Source of the DNA: Zingiber officinale
Lineage: Eukaryota; Streptophyta; Magnoliopsida; Zingiberales; Zingiberaceae
Direction: 5' to 3'
Assembly (NCBI RefSeq): GCF_018446385.1
Contig: NC_056003.1
Span: forward strand, 26,223,198 to 26,287,197
Length of the DNA: 64,000 nucleotides
Position numbers and translations under genes: made by a program. Positions 22,105 to 32,955 of the stretch are shown in pieces. The notes beneath the pieces were generated by a model. The model searched no databases, was not told the DNA's origin, and saw nothing but the letters and a program-made list of their open reading frames with translations. Within the stretch, counting starts at the first letter, position 1, and each line of letters begins with the position of its first letter.

Positions 22105-22795
22105 AAAGTCGAGCGGCGACTATAAACCCCTATCTCCATCAACGATCGAGCAGCGACCTTAAACCCTTGTCTTCATCAACGGTCGAGCAGCAACCTTAAA
22201 CTCTTGTCTCCATCAACGGTCGAGCGGCGACCTTAAACCCTTGTCTCCATCAGTGGTCGAGCGGCGACCTTAAACCCTTATCTTCACCGACGATCGAGTG
22301 GCGACCTTAAACCCTTGTCTCCATCAGCGGTCGAGCGGCAACATTAAACCCTTGTCTCCATCAACGGTCGAGCGACGACCTTAAACCCTTGTCTCAATCA
22401 ACGGTCGAGCGACGACCTTAAACACTTGTCTTCACCGAAGGTCGAGCGGCGACCTTAAACCCTTATTTCCATCAGCGGTCGAGAGGTGACCTTAAACTCT
22501 TGTCTCCATCAACGGTCGAGTGGCGACTTTAAACCCTTGTCTCCATCAATGGTTGAGCGGCGACCTTAAACCCTTGTCTCCATCAACTATCGATCAGTGA
22601 CCTTAACCCTTGTCTCCATCAACTGTCGATCAGCGACCTTAAACCCTTGTCTTCGCCGACGGTCGAACGGCAACCTTAAACTCTTGTCTTCATCAACGAT
22701 CGAGCAGCGACCTTAAAATCTTGTCTCATCAACGGTCGAGAGACGACCTTAAACCCTTGTCTCCATCAGCGGTCGAACAGCAACCTTAAACCCTT
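22105..22795 (+). repeat. 37-bp minisatellite, about 19 copies (element G 3' region)
   Basis: Tandem units with the core GGTCGAGCGGCGACCTTAAA followed by CCCTTGTCTCCATCAAC. Successive starts are 37 bp apart (for example 22218, 22255), with one or two 36-bp units. It lies between pol and the antisense ORF of G, the hypervariable 3' region where Tat elements are known to carry tandem repeats. Confidence 0.9.
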
Positions 22796-22968
22796 TACGC
22801 AGCAACACAAGAATGACTAAAATGCAAGTCAAACCAAACGATGCCGAATGGCAATGAGGGGGTGAACGAATAAGAAAAGATCATCGGACAAGCGATCATT
22901 CATTAACACTTGCATGAGGATTACAAACATGCATGAAGGGCAATACAAAATCATTCGCTCGAGCAAGA

Positions 22969-24637
22969 TCACTCCAGATAATCCAAGGCATCATCAAGCA
23001 GTGACTCAGTTAGCTTGTCCCGACTGATAACTTTGCTTGTCAGAGCGGCAGGGAGGTAGCTGCCTTCCTTGAGTTGGCTGAGCGTCCTATCGATCGCAAG
23101 GTCGAATAGACAAAGTGCCCGATCGACAACCTTGTCATTCAAAGCATCCGAGCGGATGTAGGATCGCTTCATGAGCTCGAACCTACTTGACTCAGCCTCC
23201 TGATAAGTCTCTAAGGTCGTTTGGAAGGCTTCCAACTCTGCTTTTAGTGCTGCTAGCTCCTCATCTTTTGCAGCGACCTGGGTTTTCGCGGTAGTCTACT
23301 CGGCCGACCGTCCGTCCCATTCTGCCTTCAGGGTAGCCTCAGCTTCCTTCAAGTTCTGGGCCAACACATGAAACTCTTTATTTTTGATCTCCAGATCTTT
23401 AATAGTCCAGAGCTTCCTAGTGTTGGTCGAATGAATTTTGGATTCAAAGGTGTTGGCCTGTTTATTAAGCCGAGCTAATTGGATAGCCTGCTCGGCATTT
23501 TTCCCTTCTTCGCCTCCAGCTACTCGGCGCTCTTAGCTAGATTGGCTCTTATTTGAGCCATCTCAACATTCATCTGTTCCAACTGCGCTTGAGAAGCAAA
23601 TGATTGACTGCTCGCAGCTGCTTAACTTCTTGCTCCAAAAAAGTAAGTCTTTGACACATGGTCATACTCTCTACCCAATACTGCGAGGAACCATGAAATT
23701 ATAAGAGTCGATCAGAGATAAATTAAGAACATACAAACTTACCCCAGTGCACATCTGGGTATGGCTGTCCGCGAGCGCCCCCGAAGGCATGACATCTACA
23801 CGGGCTCAGGCGTCAACCCATATATGTGTGAGCGGCCCCTGAATGATTATCTGGTGCTCAGGGGCTTGGGATTCAGCGCTGTCTGACTCACGACATTCCT
23901 CAGTCTGAAGATGGATAACCGCTGTTATGTGGCACCGACCGCTCAGGGCAAATTGGGTCGAGGTCGCTCTATCGGGCAGTCGAGACATTGACGTCGGCCG
24001 AATGTCAGACTTTAGAATCTTCGGCGGTGGTGGCATGAAAGTACTGGCGGTGCGCAAATAGTTCCCTATGGCAGACTGGATAGGGATGGTGTCTGATCAG
24101 ATAATGTAGGGGGAACGGTCGTCGTGGTGAGAGCTGGCGTCAAGGTTTCAACCCGCTCGGCAGAAGGAAGGCACAGGCTAGTTCTGGTGGGGGTCCGCAC
24201 CATGGAGGAAGCAGATCGCGATGTAGTCTCCACCCGGCGCCTCTTGCGGCTTATCAGTGGTTCCCTAGAAGAGGCCGAGTCTGACGCCCCCTCAACCGGA
24301 ATCACCGGCAGCCATGCGGAGGGAGGATTTGATGCACCAACCGCTCCACCACTGGGCGTCCGGCAGGCTATCCCTTCGCTCACTAGAGTTGACACTCCCT
24401 CGCTCTCTCCAAGCGAGTCTTCTTGTGAGCCGATCGAATGCAAACCATGGCTCTCCAACTCAGCCACGGCCGCAACATTGATCTCTGTGTCTGTTTGGCT
24501 TTGCCGGCCAAACGTGCCCTTAGCATTATGTGAGCTGCAAAAATGGAGAAACAATCAGTTAGATTCAATGAGAATGATGACAAAGAGCATACCTAAGCTG
24601 GTCGGGAGCTTCGTGAGGATCGGGCTCAAGCCGAACA
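22969..24637 (-). pseudogene. Antisense gene of element G, carboxy-terminal part
   Basis: Read on the minus strand from the F insertion leftwards. 24637-24593 encodes FGLSPILTKLPTSL and ends at a GT donor. A 58-bp intron follows, then an exon from 24534 with a Ser/Pro/Thr-rich segment holding a nuclear-localisation-like cluster (RKRRRVE, about 24244-24270). Further left, after stops, are coiled-coil-like Leu/Glu/Lys stretches down to 22969 (MEAFQTTLETYQEAESSRFE...). The amino-terminal part lies at 35940-36400 on the far side of F. Antisense ORFs are known in other Tat-lineage elements; the product's function is unknown to me. Frameshifts are present (around 23260-23700). Confidence 0.6.
24535..24592 (-). 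other. Probable intron in the antisense gene of element G
   Basis: On the minus strand CTTAG|GTATGCT at 24592 and a pyrimidine stretch ending TTTTTGCAG|CTCACA at 24535. The 58-bp length is short but acceptable for plants. It separates two segments that otherwise read in sequence. Confidence 0.5.
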
Positions 24638-27600
24638 TGTGAGATACGGCAAAGTAAATAACTCATAATAATTTACAGGAATTTTTAGACATTTTTCTGG
24701 ATTTATTTGGAGGACTTATGACCGTGTTTAAGGGGATAAATTATTAGGCTTAAGATGGTGTTGGAAATCATCATTCGAGGTAAGGGTTGGGAAGAACTTA
24801 AACCCCATCTCTATAAGAAGCTACAGTACACCCACCGAGCCCTAAAACGCCGACTCACCTCTTCTCGGGTCATTTCCTCCCGATCTCGTCGACGGACGCA
24901 GCTCCGACTCACGGTCGCGCCGGAACGCCGGCGCTGTGTAGCAGGGCGAGTCTCCGACTTCCTCGGTAGATCGGAGGAGGTCTCACCGACGGTGTCTTCC
25001 CTCGAAACCGCCTCTTCGCCCAGGGGATTTCCAGTCGAGTGATGAGATTTGGGTCCTGTGGACACGGGGGGTGATATCGCCTGTTCCAAAGCGATGTTGG
25101 ACGAGGATTTGCATTTCAAGGAGCTGTCTCATTTTCCCGAGCCTTAGAGCCAAGCCGATTCCGTCGAGTTTCTCTTCCGCCTCTTGTGGTGGCTCCTGGC
25201 AGTGAGGTAGGTCAGGTGTGGTTTCGATTAGGGTTTACTCTTAGCTATGGAGGTTGTGATTTGAAGCCAGGATGCAAGCATATGTTGATTGAGGTATTGT
25301 TGTGGCAGTGGCTTGCTGGGAAGGGCTCGATCACAGTTCCAGCAGCTGGTTTTCCTCCGGGAATCAATAGGTAAGGTTTCTACCACTATAGATGTTAGGT
25401 TGCAGATCTAAATGTTGGTTTCGGATTTAATTTTATACTGATTAGGCAACGTGTGGGATGCTTGTGATGCATATAGCTTTGTGAGAGCTCGGATCTGTGA
25501 ATCAGCAACATTGGGCAGCATCAGTGTGCTAGTGCCAGCGAGTCTATCTTCCAGCAACGATTCTTCATCCGGGAAGCAGTAGGTAAGGCTTCCACAACTA
25601 CATATGTGAGGTTTGTAGAACTAGGTGTTGAATTCGGTTGGAATTACGGGCCGATTGGTGCAATTTTAAATGTTGGTAGCCTTGTAGAAACATTGGTTGT
25701 GCATCTGAGGTAGTGAGCAGCACCATTGTACTTGTGCCGACGATTCCACCTACCGGCAGTGAGTCAACATCGGGGAGTTAGGTAAGGTATCTTGATTTTG
25801 TTAGAATTGGAAGCTTGTTGATTGTTGCATAATTAATTAATAGATGTAGATTTTGTTAAGGAATGAGATAATTTCGTATGGTACCAGTGTATATGGAACC
25901 AATGCATGTTTAGAATTCCTTATGTTGATCAGATTTGGCTGGGAATTGTGTGATCTGAAGACATAAATTAGGGCTTGGGAATTGTTGTGGAGTAGATCAG
26001 TGTAGGGTTTATTTAGATAATGAAGGAACCCAAATTAGCGTGCCTGTTTTGAGTGTTGGCTTAACTATTTGGTTCTATACGTATGTGGTTAAAATCGATA
26101 CGTTGATGCAGGACTTTGATCAGGACGAGCGTCGTGACGAGATTGGCGTCGGATTCAGCCTACATTTGAGGCGGGTACTTCTTGACTTGCTTCTTTAGAT
26201 ATCGATCTTAGTGCATGAGTTAGTTTCATATATGTAGTATTTATCTTGACTCCACTCGTCTTATTTCTTGTGCTTGATATTTATCCACTCAATCTTTGAG
26301 ATAACCGTTTCTGTATCTATACAGTCTCTCGTTACTATTCAGGATATTTAGCAGATACCGAATACTAGATAGTAGATATTAGATATTGGATAGAAAGATA
26401 CTATATGCCATGTTTACCTGTTTGACTACTATTTATTTATGCTTAGTATTGAGCATGCGGATTCATGTAGCATACCTGATTTCTGCTATATATTTATGGA
26501 GACTGTTGCATTGTTTGCTTCATGTCATTGCATGCATTGCCGATGACCTTGGCTCCCTTGTGGTTGAGACGGTCATTTGCTTGGGCCACACGCTCGGCCA
26601 CTCATGGGTAGTGGTAGCTGGAGCGTGTCGCTTGTCCTGTCGTGTCCCCCACTCGCACACTCATGGGTAGTGGTAGCTGGAGTCGCGGGCAACAGGGACC
26701 CCCGTCGCAGACGTAGCTATTCAGCTACTATGCAACTGTCCATCCGGTCACTCGAGAGTAGTGGCGACCTTTGGATGTTACAGCTGTCATTGATCCGGCC
26801 TCTCGACCATACAGGGGGCGTGGTGCAGAGAGGTGGCGGGGTGACCATCCGTGCATACGCTATTTTCCGTTATATTTGCTTATGCTGTTATATGCTTACT
26901 TATGCAGTTCTGTTATCTCATACCTGTTGTATATACTTGGACACTGATTACTATTACAGTATACTTTACATGTGATTCTGGTAGTTATGAGCAGTACTGT
27001 AGCAGTTTATGTTATCTCAGACCTTACACTTTTAACCTAGGATATGGTTTCAGGTATGGATATATACTTTGTTACCCAGTAGTATCTGCTATTTATCTTT
27101 CCGAGACTATATCCTATTGTATTCCTGTTCTTTATGATACTCATGCACTGTCTATTCTATTACCCGCTGAGTCTTTATACTCACCACCCACATTGGTAAT
27201 TTCACCAAGTAGCTGATAGCGATGCTAGTACACTTGGAGGAGGATCCCGACTGCCGGTCCCACGTCGCTTTCGAGGACGGTTTTATGGTTTTGGCTTTCA
27301 TTTTATTGTGAGTTAAACCTTTGAATTTAGCATTCTAATAATTGGGCTGTGGATTTGTTGTTCTGTATTTGGTTGTTTTGTCGAGGAGTCAAGCCGGGCC
27401 GGCCCGCGGTGAGTTTTCGTTACTTTATACTTGTTATTCTTGTTTTCCGCTGTGTTTGATTTTACAGCCGTGTGGGCTGCATATTATCTGCGTGGTTGTG
27501 ATTTAATTTGCATATGTATTATCTGTTGGTGATGTATACCGATTCCATTTGTCACTGCTACTCCGTTATATTTGCTTATGCTGTTATATGCTTACTTATG

Positions 27601-28311
27601 CAGTTCTGTTATCTCATACCTGTTGTATATGCTTGGACACTGATTACTATTATAGTATACTTTACATGTGATTCTGGTAGTTATGAGCAGTACTGTAGCA
27701 GTTTATGTTATCTCAGACCTTACACTTTTAGCCTAGGATATGGTTTCAGGTATGGATATATACTTTGTTTACCCAGTAGTATCTGCTATTTATCTTTCCG
27801 AGACTATATCCTATTGTATTCCTGTTCTTTATGATACTCATGCACTGTCTATTCTATTACCCGCTGAGTCTTTATACTCACCACCCACATTGGTAATTTC
27901 ACCAGGTAGCTGATAGCGATGCTAGTACACTTGGAGGAGGATCCCGACTGCCGGTCCCACGTCGCTTCCGAGGACGGTTTTATGGTTTTGGTTTTCATTT
28001 TATTGTGAGTTAAACCTTTGAATTTAGCATTGTAATAATTGGGTTGTGGATTTGTTGTTCTGTATTTGGTTGTTTTGTCGAGGAGTCAAGCCGAGCCGGC
28101 CCGCGGTGAGTTTTCGTTACTTTATACTTGTTATTCTTGTTTTCCGCTGTGTTTGATTTTACAGCCGTGTGGGCTGCATATTTTATGCATGGTTGTGATT
28201 TAATTTGCATATGTATTATCTGTTGGTGATGTATACCGGTTCCATTTGTCACTGCTACAGGGGAGGTGCTGTCCGATTTTCGTCGGACGACCTTACTCTC
28301 GGGGCGTGACA
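24638..28311 (+). repeat. 5' LTR of element F (3674 bp)
   Basis: Matches 32956-35934 except for a tandem duplication of about 696 bp (26866-28257) that the other LTR lacks. It contains phrases such as ATGGGTAGTGGTAGCTGG repeated at 26604 and 26665. ORFs such as 24755-25042 recur in both LTRs only because the LTRs are copies of each other. Confidence 0.9.
26866..28257 (+). repeat. 696-bp tandem duplication within the 5' LTR of element F
   Basis: The segment TCCGTTATATTTGC...CACTGCTA occurs at 26866-27561 and again at 27562-28257 with few differences. The 3' LTR has it once (from about 35186). It explains the 695-bp length difference between the LTRs. Confidence 0.85.
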
Positions 28312-28317
28312 ATTTAT

Positions 28318-28329
28318 TGGTATCAGAGC
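28318..28329 (+). other. Primer binding site of element F
   Basis: TGGTATCAGAGC, complementary to the 3' end of initiator tRNA-Met, six bases after the LTR end. Confidence 0.85.
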
Positions 28330-28509
28330 TACAGGTTTACAATGCTAGATTTGTACGTTTTGGATTTTTCCATGATTTTATTCCTCGAAGTGACTTTTTT
28401 TTGGGATTTGGGACCAGGCAGCGGCGGAACACCTCCAAGTTATAGGCTGTAAGTTTTATAAGTATGAACTTATATTGTTTGTTGTACTTATTAGTGGTTT
28501 ACACCAGGT

Positions 28510-29523
28510 ATGAGATGTGCTCGAGTGGTAGCCGGTTCTCATCGTGGTCCAGGACGACCACGGAAATAACCCATTGAGGCTGAGGAACCAGAACCAGTGA
28601 CTCAGGAGGCAGATTCTTCTAGGGATCCAACTGATGTTGAGACAGTTAGTCGGGGACAGACCCATCAGACTCCTAGAGATCAGGGACGTCAGCCTCAGGA
28701 GATCCCTTCAGTCATACCATCTGGTAGAAATCGGGAATTTCAGCCTCAGGGGATTCCCTCCGGGATACCATCAGCATTTCCTACTCCTGCTACTACTGAT
28801 TGGATGAGGGACAGAGCTCGGATACCGTTGCTGGTGAGGTCCATCAAGGACATATTTAACTTATATTTGGGTGGAGCAGATCCTTGGGCTGCTCGAAGCT
28901 GGTTGAAGAATTTAGAGAGCACCTTTGGGTACCTAAGTTGCACGGATGAGGAGAAAGTGGAACTGGCAGCGTATCATCTCCGGGATCAGGCAGTCACATG
29001 GTGGGACATGCAGAAGACGATCTTTGGAGAGCAGCGCATCACATGGGCGATGTTCCGAGACGCGTTTGAGCGGCAATATTTCCCAGCGACCTTCTGTCTA
29101 GCTCGACGCCAGGAATTTCTGAATCTCAAGCAGGGTGACCGGTCAGTGATGGAGTACAATGCTAAATTCTGTAGGTTGGCAGAATTTTGTCCTCACTTAG
29201 TGGCACAAGATTGTGATCGTATGCAGCAGTTTACTCAGGGTCTTGCGGCATACATTCGGATCCGGATGTCAGGATTTCCAGGTAGTTCCTATCGGGAGGT
29301 TCTAGATCGAGCACTATTCATAGAGATGACTCAGCAACAGGTAAATCAGGAGAAAGGACATGAAAAATAGTCGTTGCAGAAGAGAGGGAATAAGGGTCAA
29401 GACTTGCAAGTTACTTCCGAAGGATCTTCTCGGCCACAGAAATCAAGGCGCACCACGGACGGGTCTACTAGTTTCCCTAAGAGAAATCGGAAGAATGGTA
29501 ATAGTGAAACCAGGTGTTTCCAG
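28510..29523 (+). pseudogene. gypsy gag, amino-terminal and capsid part (element F)
   Basis: ATG at 28510 (MRCARVVAGSHRGPGRP) reads into an in-frame TAA at 28567. From 28597 the frame is open for 257 codons with the capsid signature WLKNLESTFGYLSC, YHLRDQAVTWWDMQK, FRDAFERQYFPATF, FLNLKQGDRSVMEYNAKFCR, FTQGLAAYIRIRMSG. A TAG at 29368 is followed by a basic linker and the first half of a CCHC knuckle (CFQC), where the solo LTR enters. The stops may be late damage: without them the frame is continuous through the insertion. Confidence 0.9.
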
Positions 29524-32204
29524 TGTTGGTTGCTACTCGGAAAGCCTAGAGGTTCCACTGTACAAAAATTTTGTACAAAGGTCTGAACCTTTTCCTAGCT
29601 ACCATGTGTTCTTTTAAATTAAATTTTGGATCGCCTGCGGAACTTAACACGTTTGATCCAAAACTTAATCTATTTGTTCTTTTCGGTTTTGACTTGGATC
29701 TCCTGCGGAACTTAACACGTTCGACCCAAATCACCTTAAGTTATTAATTCCATTAAATATTAATTTCCATAATTGGTTCCCAGTACTGACGTGGCGAGGC
29801 ACATGGCCTTCTTGGATATGGGAGCAACCACCACCGACTAGACAAAACCTTTTATGGAAATCTAATATTTAATTTCCTAAAATAACTTTAGGTTAACCGA
29901 AAAGAACAATCAAATCACAAGGAAAAATAAAAACAAAAGAACACAACTTCGAAAAACATATTTGAAATACTAGAATCGTAAGCCTCTTGTATTTGGTATT
30001 ATTTCCATAAATAACTAGCATGATGCGGAAACAAAAAATTACTAGTTATACCTTTTAGAAAGACCTCTTGATCTTCTACCGTATTCCTCTTCTAACCTCG
30101 GACGTTGTGTGGGCAACGATCTTCCGAGATGAGAAACCACCAAGCACCTTCTTCTCCTCCTAGCTAGGTTCGGCCAACACAAAGAAGCTTCACCAAGGAC
30201 GAAGAACAAAACACCAACCAAGCTCCAAGGGATATAAGCTTTCTCTCCTTCTTCTTCTTCTTCCCCAAGTAGTATCCGGCCACCACAAGAGCTCCAAGCC
30301 AATAGAGAAGGTTCGGCCACCACCAAGAGGAAGAGAGGAAGAGAGGTTGGCCGGCCACAACACCAAGGAAAAGAGAGAGAGAAATAATAGAGGTTGTTCA
30401 CATGAAGCCTTCTCTACCCCTTCTTTTATAATCCTTGGTCTTGGAAAATAAGGAAATTTAATTAAAAACTTCCTTAATTCTTTTGCCATGAAAAGGAAAA
30501 ATTTATTTAATTAAAAACAATTTTCCTTTTCTCAATTTACATGGTCCACACTAAAGTTACAAACAAGGAGAGTTTTAATTAATTAAAACTTCCTAATTTG
30601 TCTCCAGAAATTTATAAAATTTCTTCAATAATTTAATCCCTTCATGATTGATTTATAAAAAGGAAATTTAATAAATTAAAATCTTTCTTTTAAACATGTG
30701 GATAAAAAGAAAGTTATCTCTAAAAATTAAAATCTCTTTTAATCTACAAATAAGGAAAGATATCAAATCTTTTCTCAATCTTTGTAGAAACTAATAAAAG
30801 AGAATTATTAATTTTTAAACTTTCTTTTAAATCATGAACATGGTTAAAAAGGAAAGTTTTCTTAAAATTTAAAATCCTCCTTTAATCAACAAATAAGGAA
30901 AGATTTCAAATTTTAAACTCTCTTTTAAACATGTAGATGATTTACAAATAAGAAAAGTTTTTACCAAAAATTAAAACCATCCTTTTAATCTACAAATAAG
31001 GAAAGAGATTAATCTTTTCTCTTAATCTTTTGTAGAAAGCTATAAAAGGAAATTTTTAATTTTTAAACTCTCTTTTAAAATCATGATATCCACATAAGAA
31101 ATAATTTTAATAAAAATCCTTTTTAATATTCTAGTGGCCGGCCACCTAAGCTTGGGACCCAAGCTTTGGCCGGCCACCTACATGGCTCATCCACTTGGTC
31201 TTGGCCGGCCCTAGCTTGGGTTCCAAGCTAGCTTGGCCGGCCCCCCATTGGATGGGTAAGAAGGTGGGTATGCGGTGGGTATAAATCTCTATATACTAGA
31301 GGCTACGATAAGGACCGAGAGGAGGAATTGGTTTTGGTCTCCCGATGAAATTAAGCATCCCGTGTTCGCCCCGAACACACAACTTAATTTCATCAATAAT
31401 AATTCATTCCACTAAAGAACTATTATTGAACTACCGCACCAATCCCAAATTACATTTTGGGCTCCTTCTTATTATGAGTGTGTTAGTCTCCCTGTGTTTA
31501 AGATAACAAATGTCCACTAATTAAGTAAGTTACTGACAATTCACTTAATTAATATCTAGCTCCAAGAGTAGTACCACTCAACTTCATCGTCATGTCGGAC
31601 TAAGTCCACCTGCAGGGTTTAACATGACAATCCTTATGAACTCCTCTTGAGGACATTCTCAACCTAGATCACTAGGACACAGTTTCCTTCTATAATCAAC
31701 AACACACACTATAAGTGATATCATTTCCCAACTTATCGGGCTTATTGATTCATTGAACTAAATCTCACCCATTGATAAATTAAAGAAATAAATATCAAAT
31801 ATATGTGCTTGTTATTATATTAGGATTAAGAGCACACACATCCATAACAACTGAGGTCTTTGTTTCTTTATAAAGTCAGTATAAAAGAAACGACCTCTAA
31901 TGGTCCTACTCAATACACTCTAAGTGTACTAGTGTAATTATATAGTTAAGATAAACTAATACCTAATTACACTACGACCTTCCAATGGTTTGTTCCTTTC
32001 CATTATGGTCGTGAGCTACTGTTTATAATTTATAAGGTACTGATAACATAATCCTATGTGTGTGACACCACACACCATGTTATCTACAATATAAATTAAT
32101 TGAACAACTTCATTTATCATAAATGTAGACATTTGACCAATGTGATTCTTATTTCTGGATAAATGTTTATACCAAAAGCTAGGCTTTTAGTATACACTCT
32201 AACA
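29524..32204 (-). mobile_element. Solo LTR of copia family E (2681 bp), inside gag of element F
   Basis: Perfect duplications TCCAG (29519-29523 and 32205-32209). Plus-strand reading begins TGTTGGTTGC and ends CTCTAACA, the reverse complement of the LTR at 55641-58318. It has the same TATA, ORF (30042-30401) and GGCCGGCC hairpins (about 31136-31245). A 67-bp local duplication, 'gatcc...gcggaacttaacacgtt', is seen at 29630-29730. Confidence 0.92.
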
Positions 32205-32720
32205 TCCAGTGCGGCTCGAAAAGTCACCTCAAGCCTGATTGTCCGTTGGATCACTCGATATCCTTCTATTGTAAGCTTCCGGGCCAAACGACTCGGGGTG
32301 CGTCACGTCAGTAGAGACCCCAGCTTTCTCAGGGATAGATATATCATGTGCAGGGTCAGGAACCAGCGACTACACAGTATTCTGCCGCAGTATCTTCTCA
32401 TCAGGCATTTCCTGTACAACAGGATTTTCATCCATCTCAGCCCTACTCAGCATACCAGCAGCAGTCTCAGTCTCAGTATCAGCAGCTGGTTCCCGCACCT
32501 ACGATGTCAGCGCAGACCACTTCAGGGATACCACAGCCGAGCTCAGAGGTGGGTCGTGTTTATGCTGTCACACGAGAGGAGGCACAGGGAGCTGAGAGAT
32601 CGGTCTTCCGAGGTATTATTTTACTTTATACGTTTATTATAGGACTATTAATAGATGCTAGTGTAACCCATTTGTCCATCTCTCAAGTATCTTTTCGGGG
32701 GGTGTTACCTACACGCTAGA
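32205..32720 (+). pseudogene. gag carboxy-terminus and protease trace (element F)
   Basis: Begins with the second half of the zinc knuckle (CGSKSHLKPDC), then a Gln/Ser-rich linker (PYSAYQQQSQSQYQQ). GRVYAVTREEAQGAERSVFR and LLIDASVTHLSIS follow; these correspond to the start of gypsy protease, where LIDxGATHSF is usual. The motif Gly is changed and the frame ends soon after. No RT follows; 32721-32942 is a short non-coding remnant. Confidence 0.75.
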
Positions 32721-32943
32721 CACGTGACATAGCAGTATCTTTATCGTCTGGAGAGATACTTGTTGTACGTCAAGAAGCCAGAGGATGTTATGTACATTTC
32801 GATGGTTAGACACTGGTGGTGGATCTATAAGTGTTGGAAGTGATGGGACTTGACCTTTCCTTGGGCCTTGAATGGATGGCCGGGAAACGTGTCATTCGTG
32901 TTTAACGCATTTAGGTTGTAAATTTGGAGACCAAATTTTTATT

Positions 32944-32955
32944 AGAGGGGGAGAA
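32944..32955 (+). other. Polypurine tract of element F
   Basis: AGAGGGGGAGAA directly before the 3' LTR, the plus-strand primer. Confidence 0.8.

Noticed and set aside
22105-22795. CRISPR-like array
   Set aside because: Units are head-to-tail with no unique spacers; it is a minisatellite in a plant retrotransposon.
24124-24642. 172-codon plus-strand gene
   Set aside because: It is the shadow of the antisense gene of element G, whose strand carries the nuclear-localisation-like and linker features and a splice site.
24755-25042. 95-codon protein gene, repeated at 33073-33360
   Set aside because: Same reason: it lies in both LTRs of element F, overlaps an equally long antisense frame and has no recognisable domain.
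26386-27216. Membrane-protein-like frames in the F LTR
   Set aside because: T-rich LTR sequence translates into hydrophobic residues; the frames repeat in the 696-bp duplication and lack start or family support.
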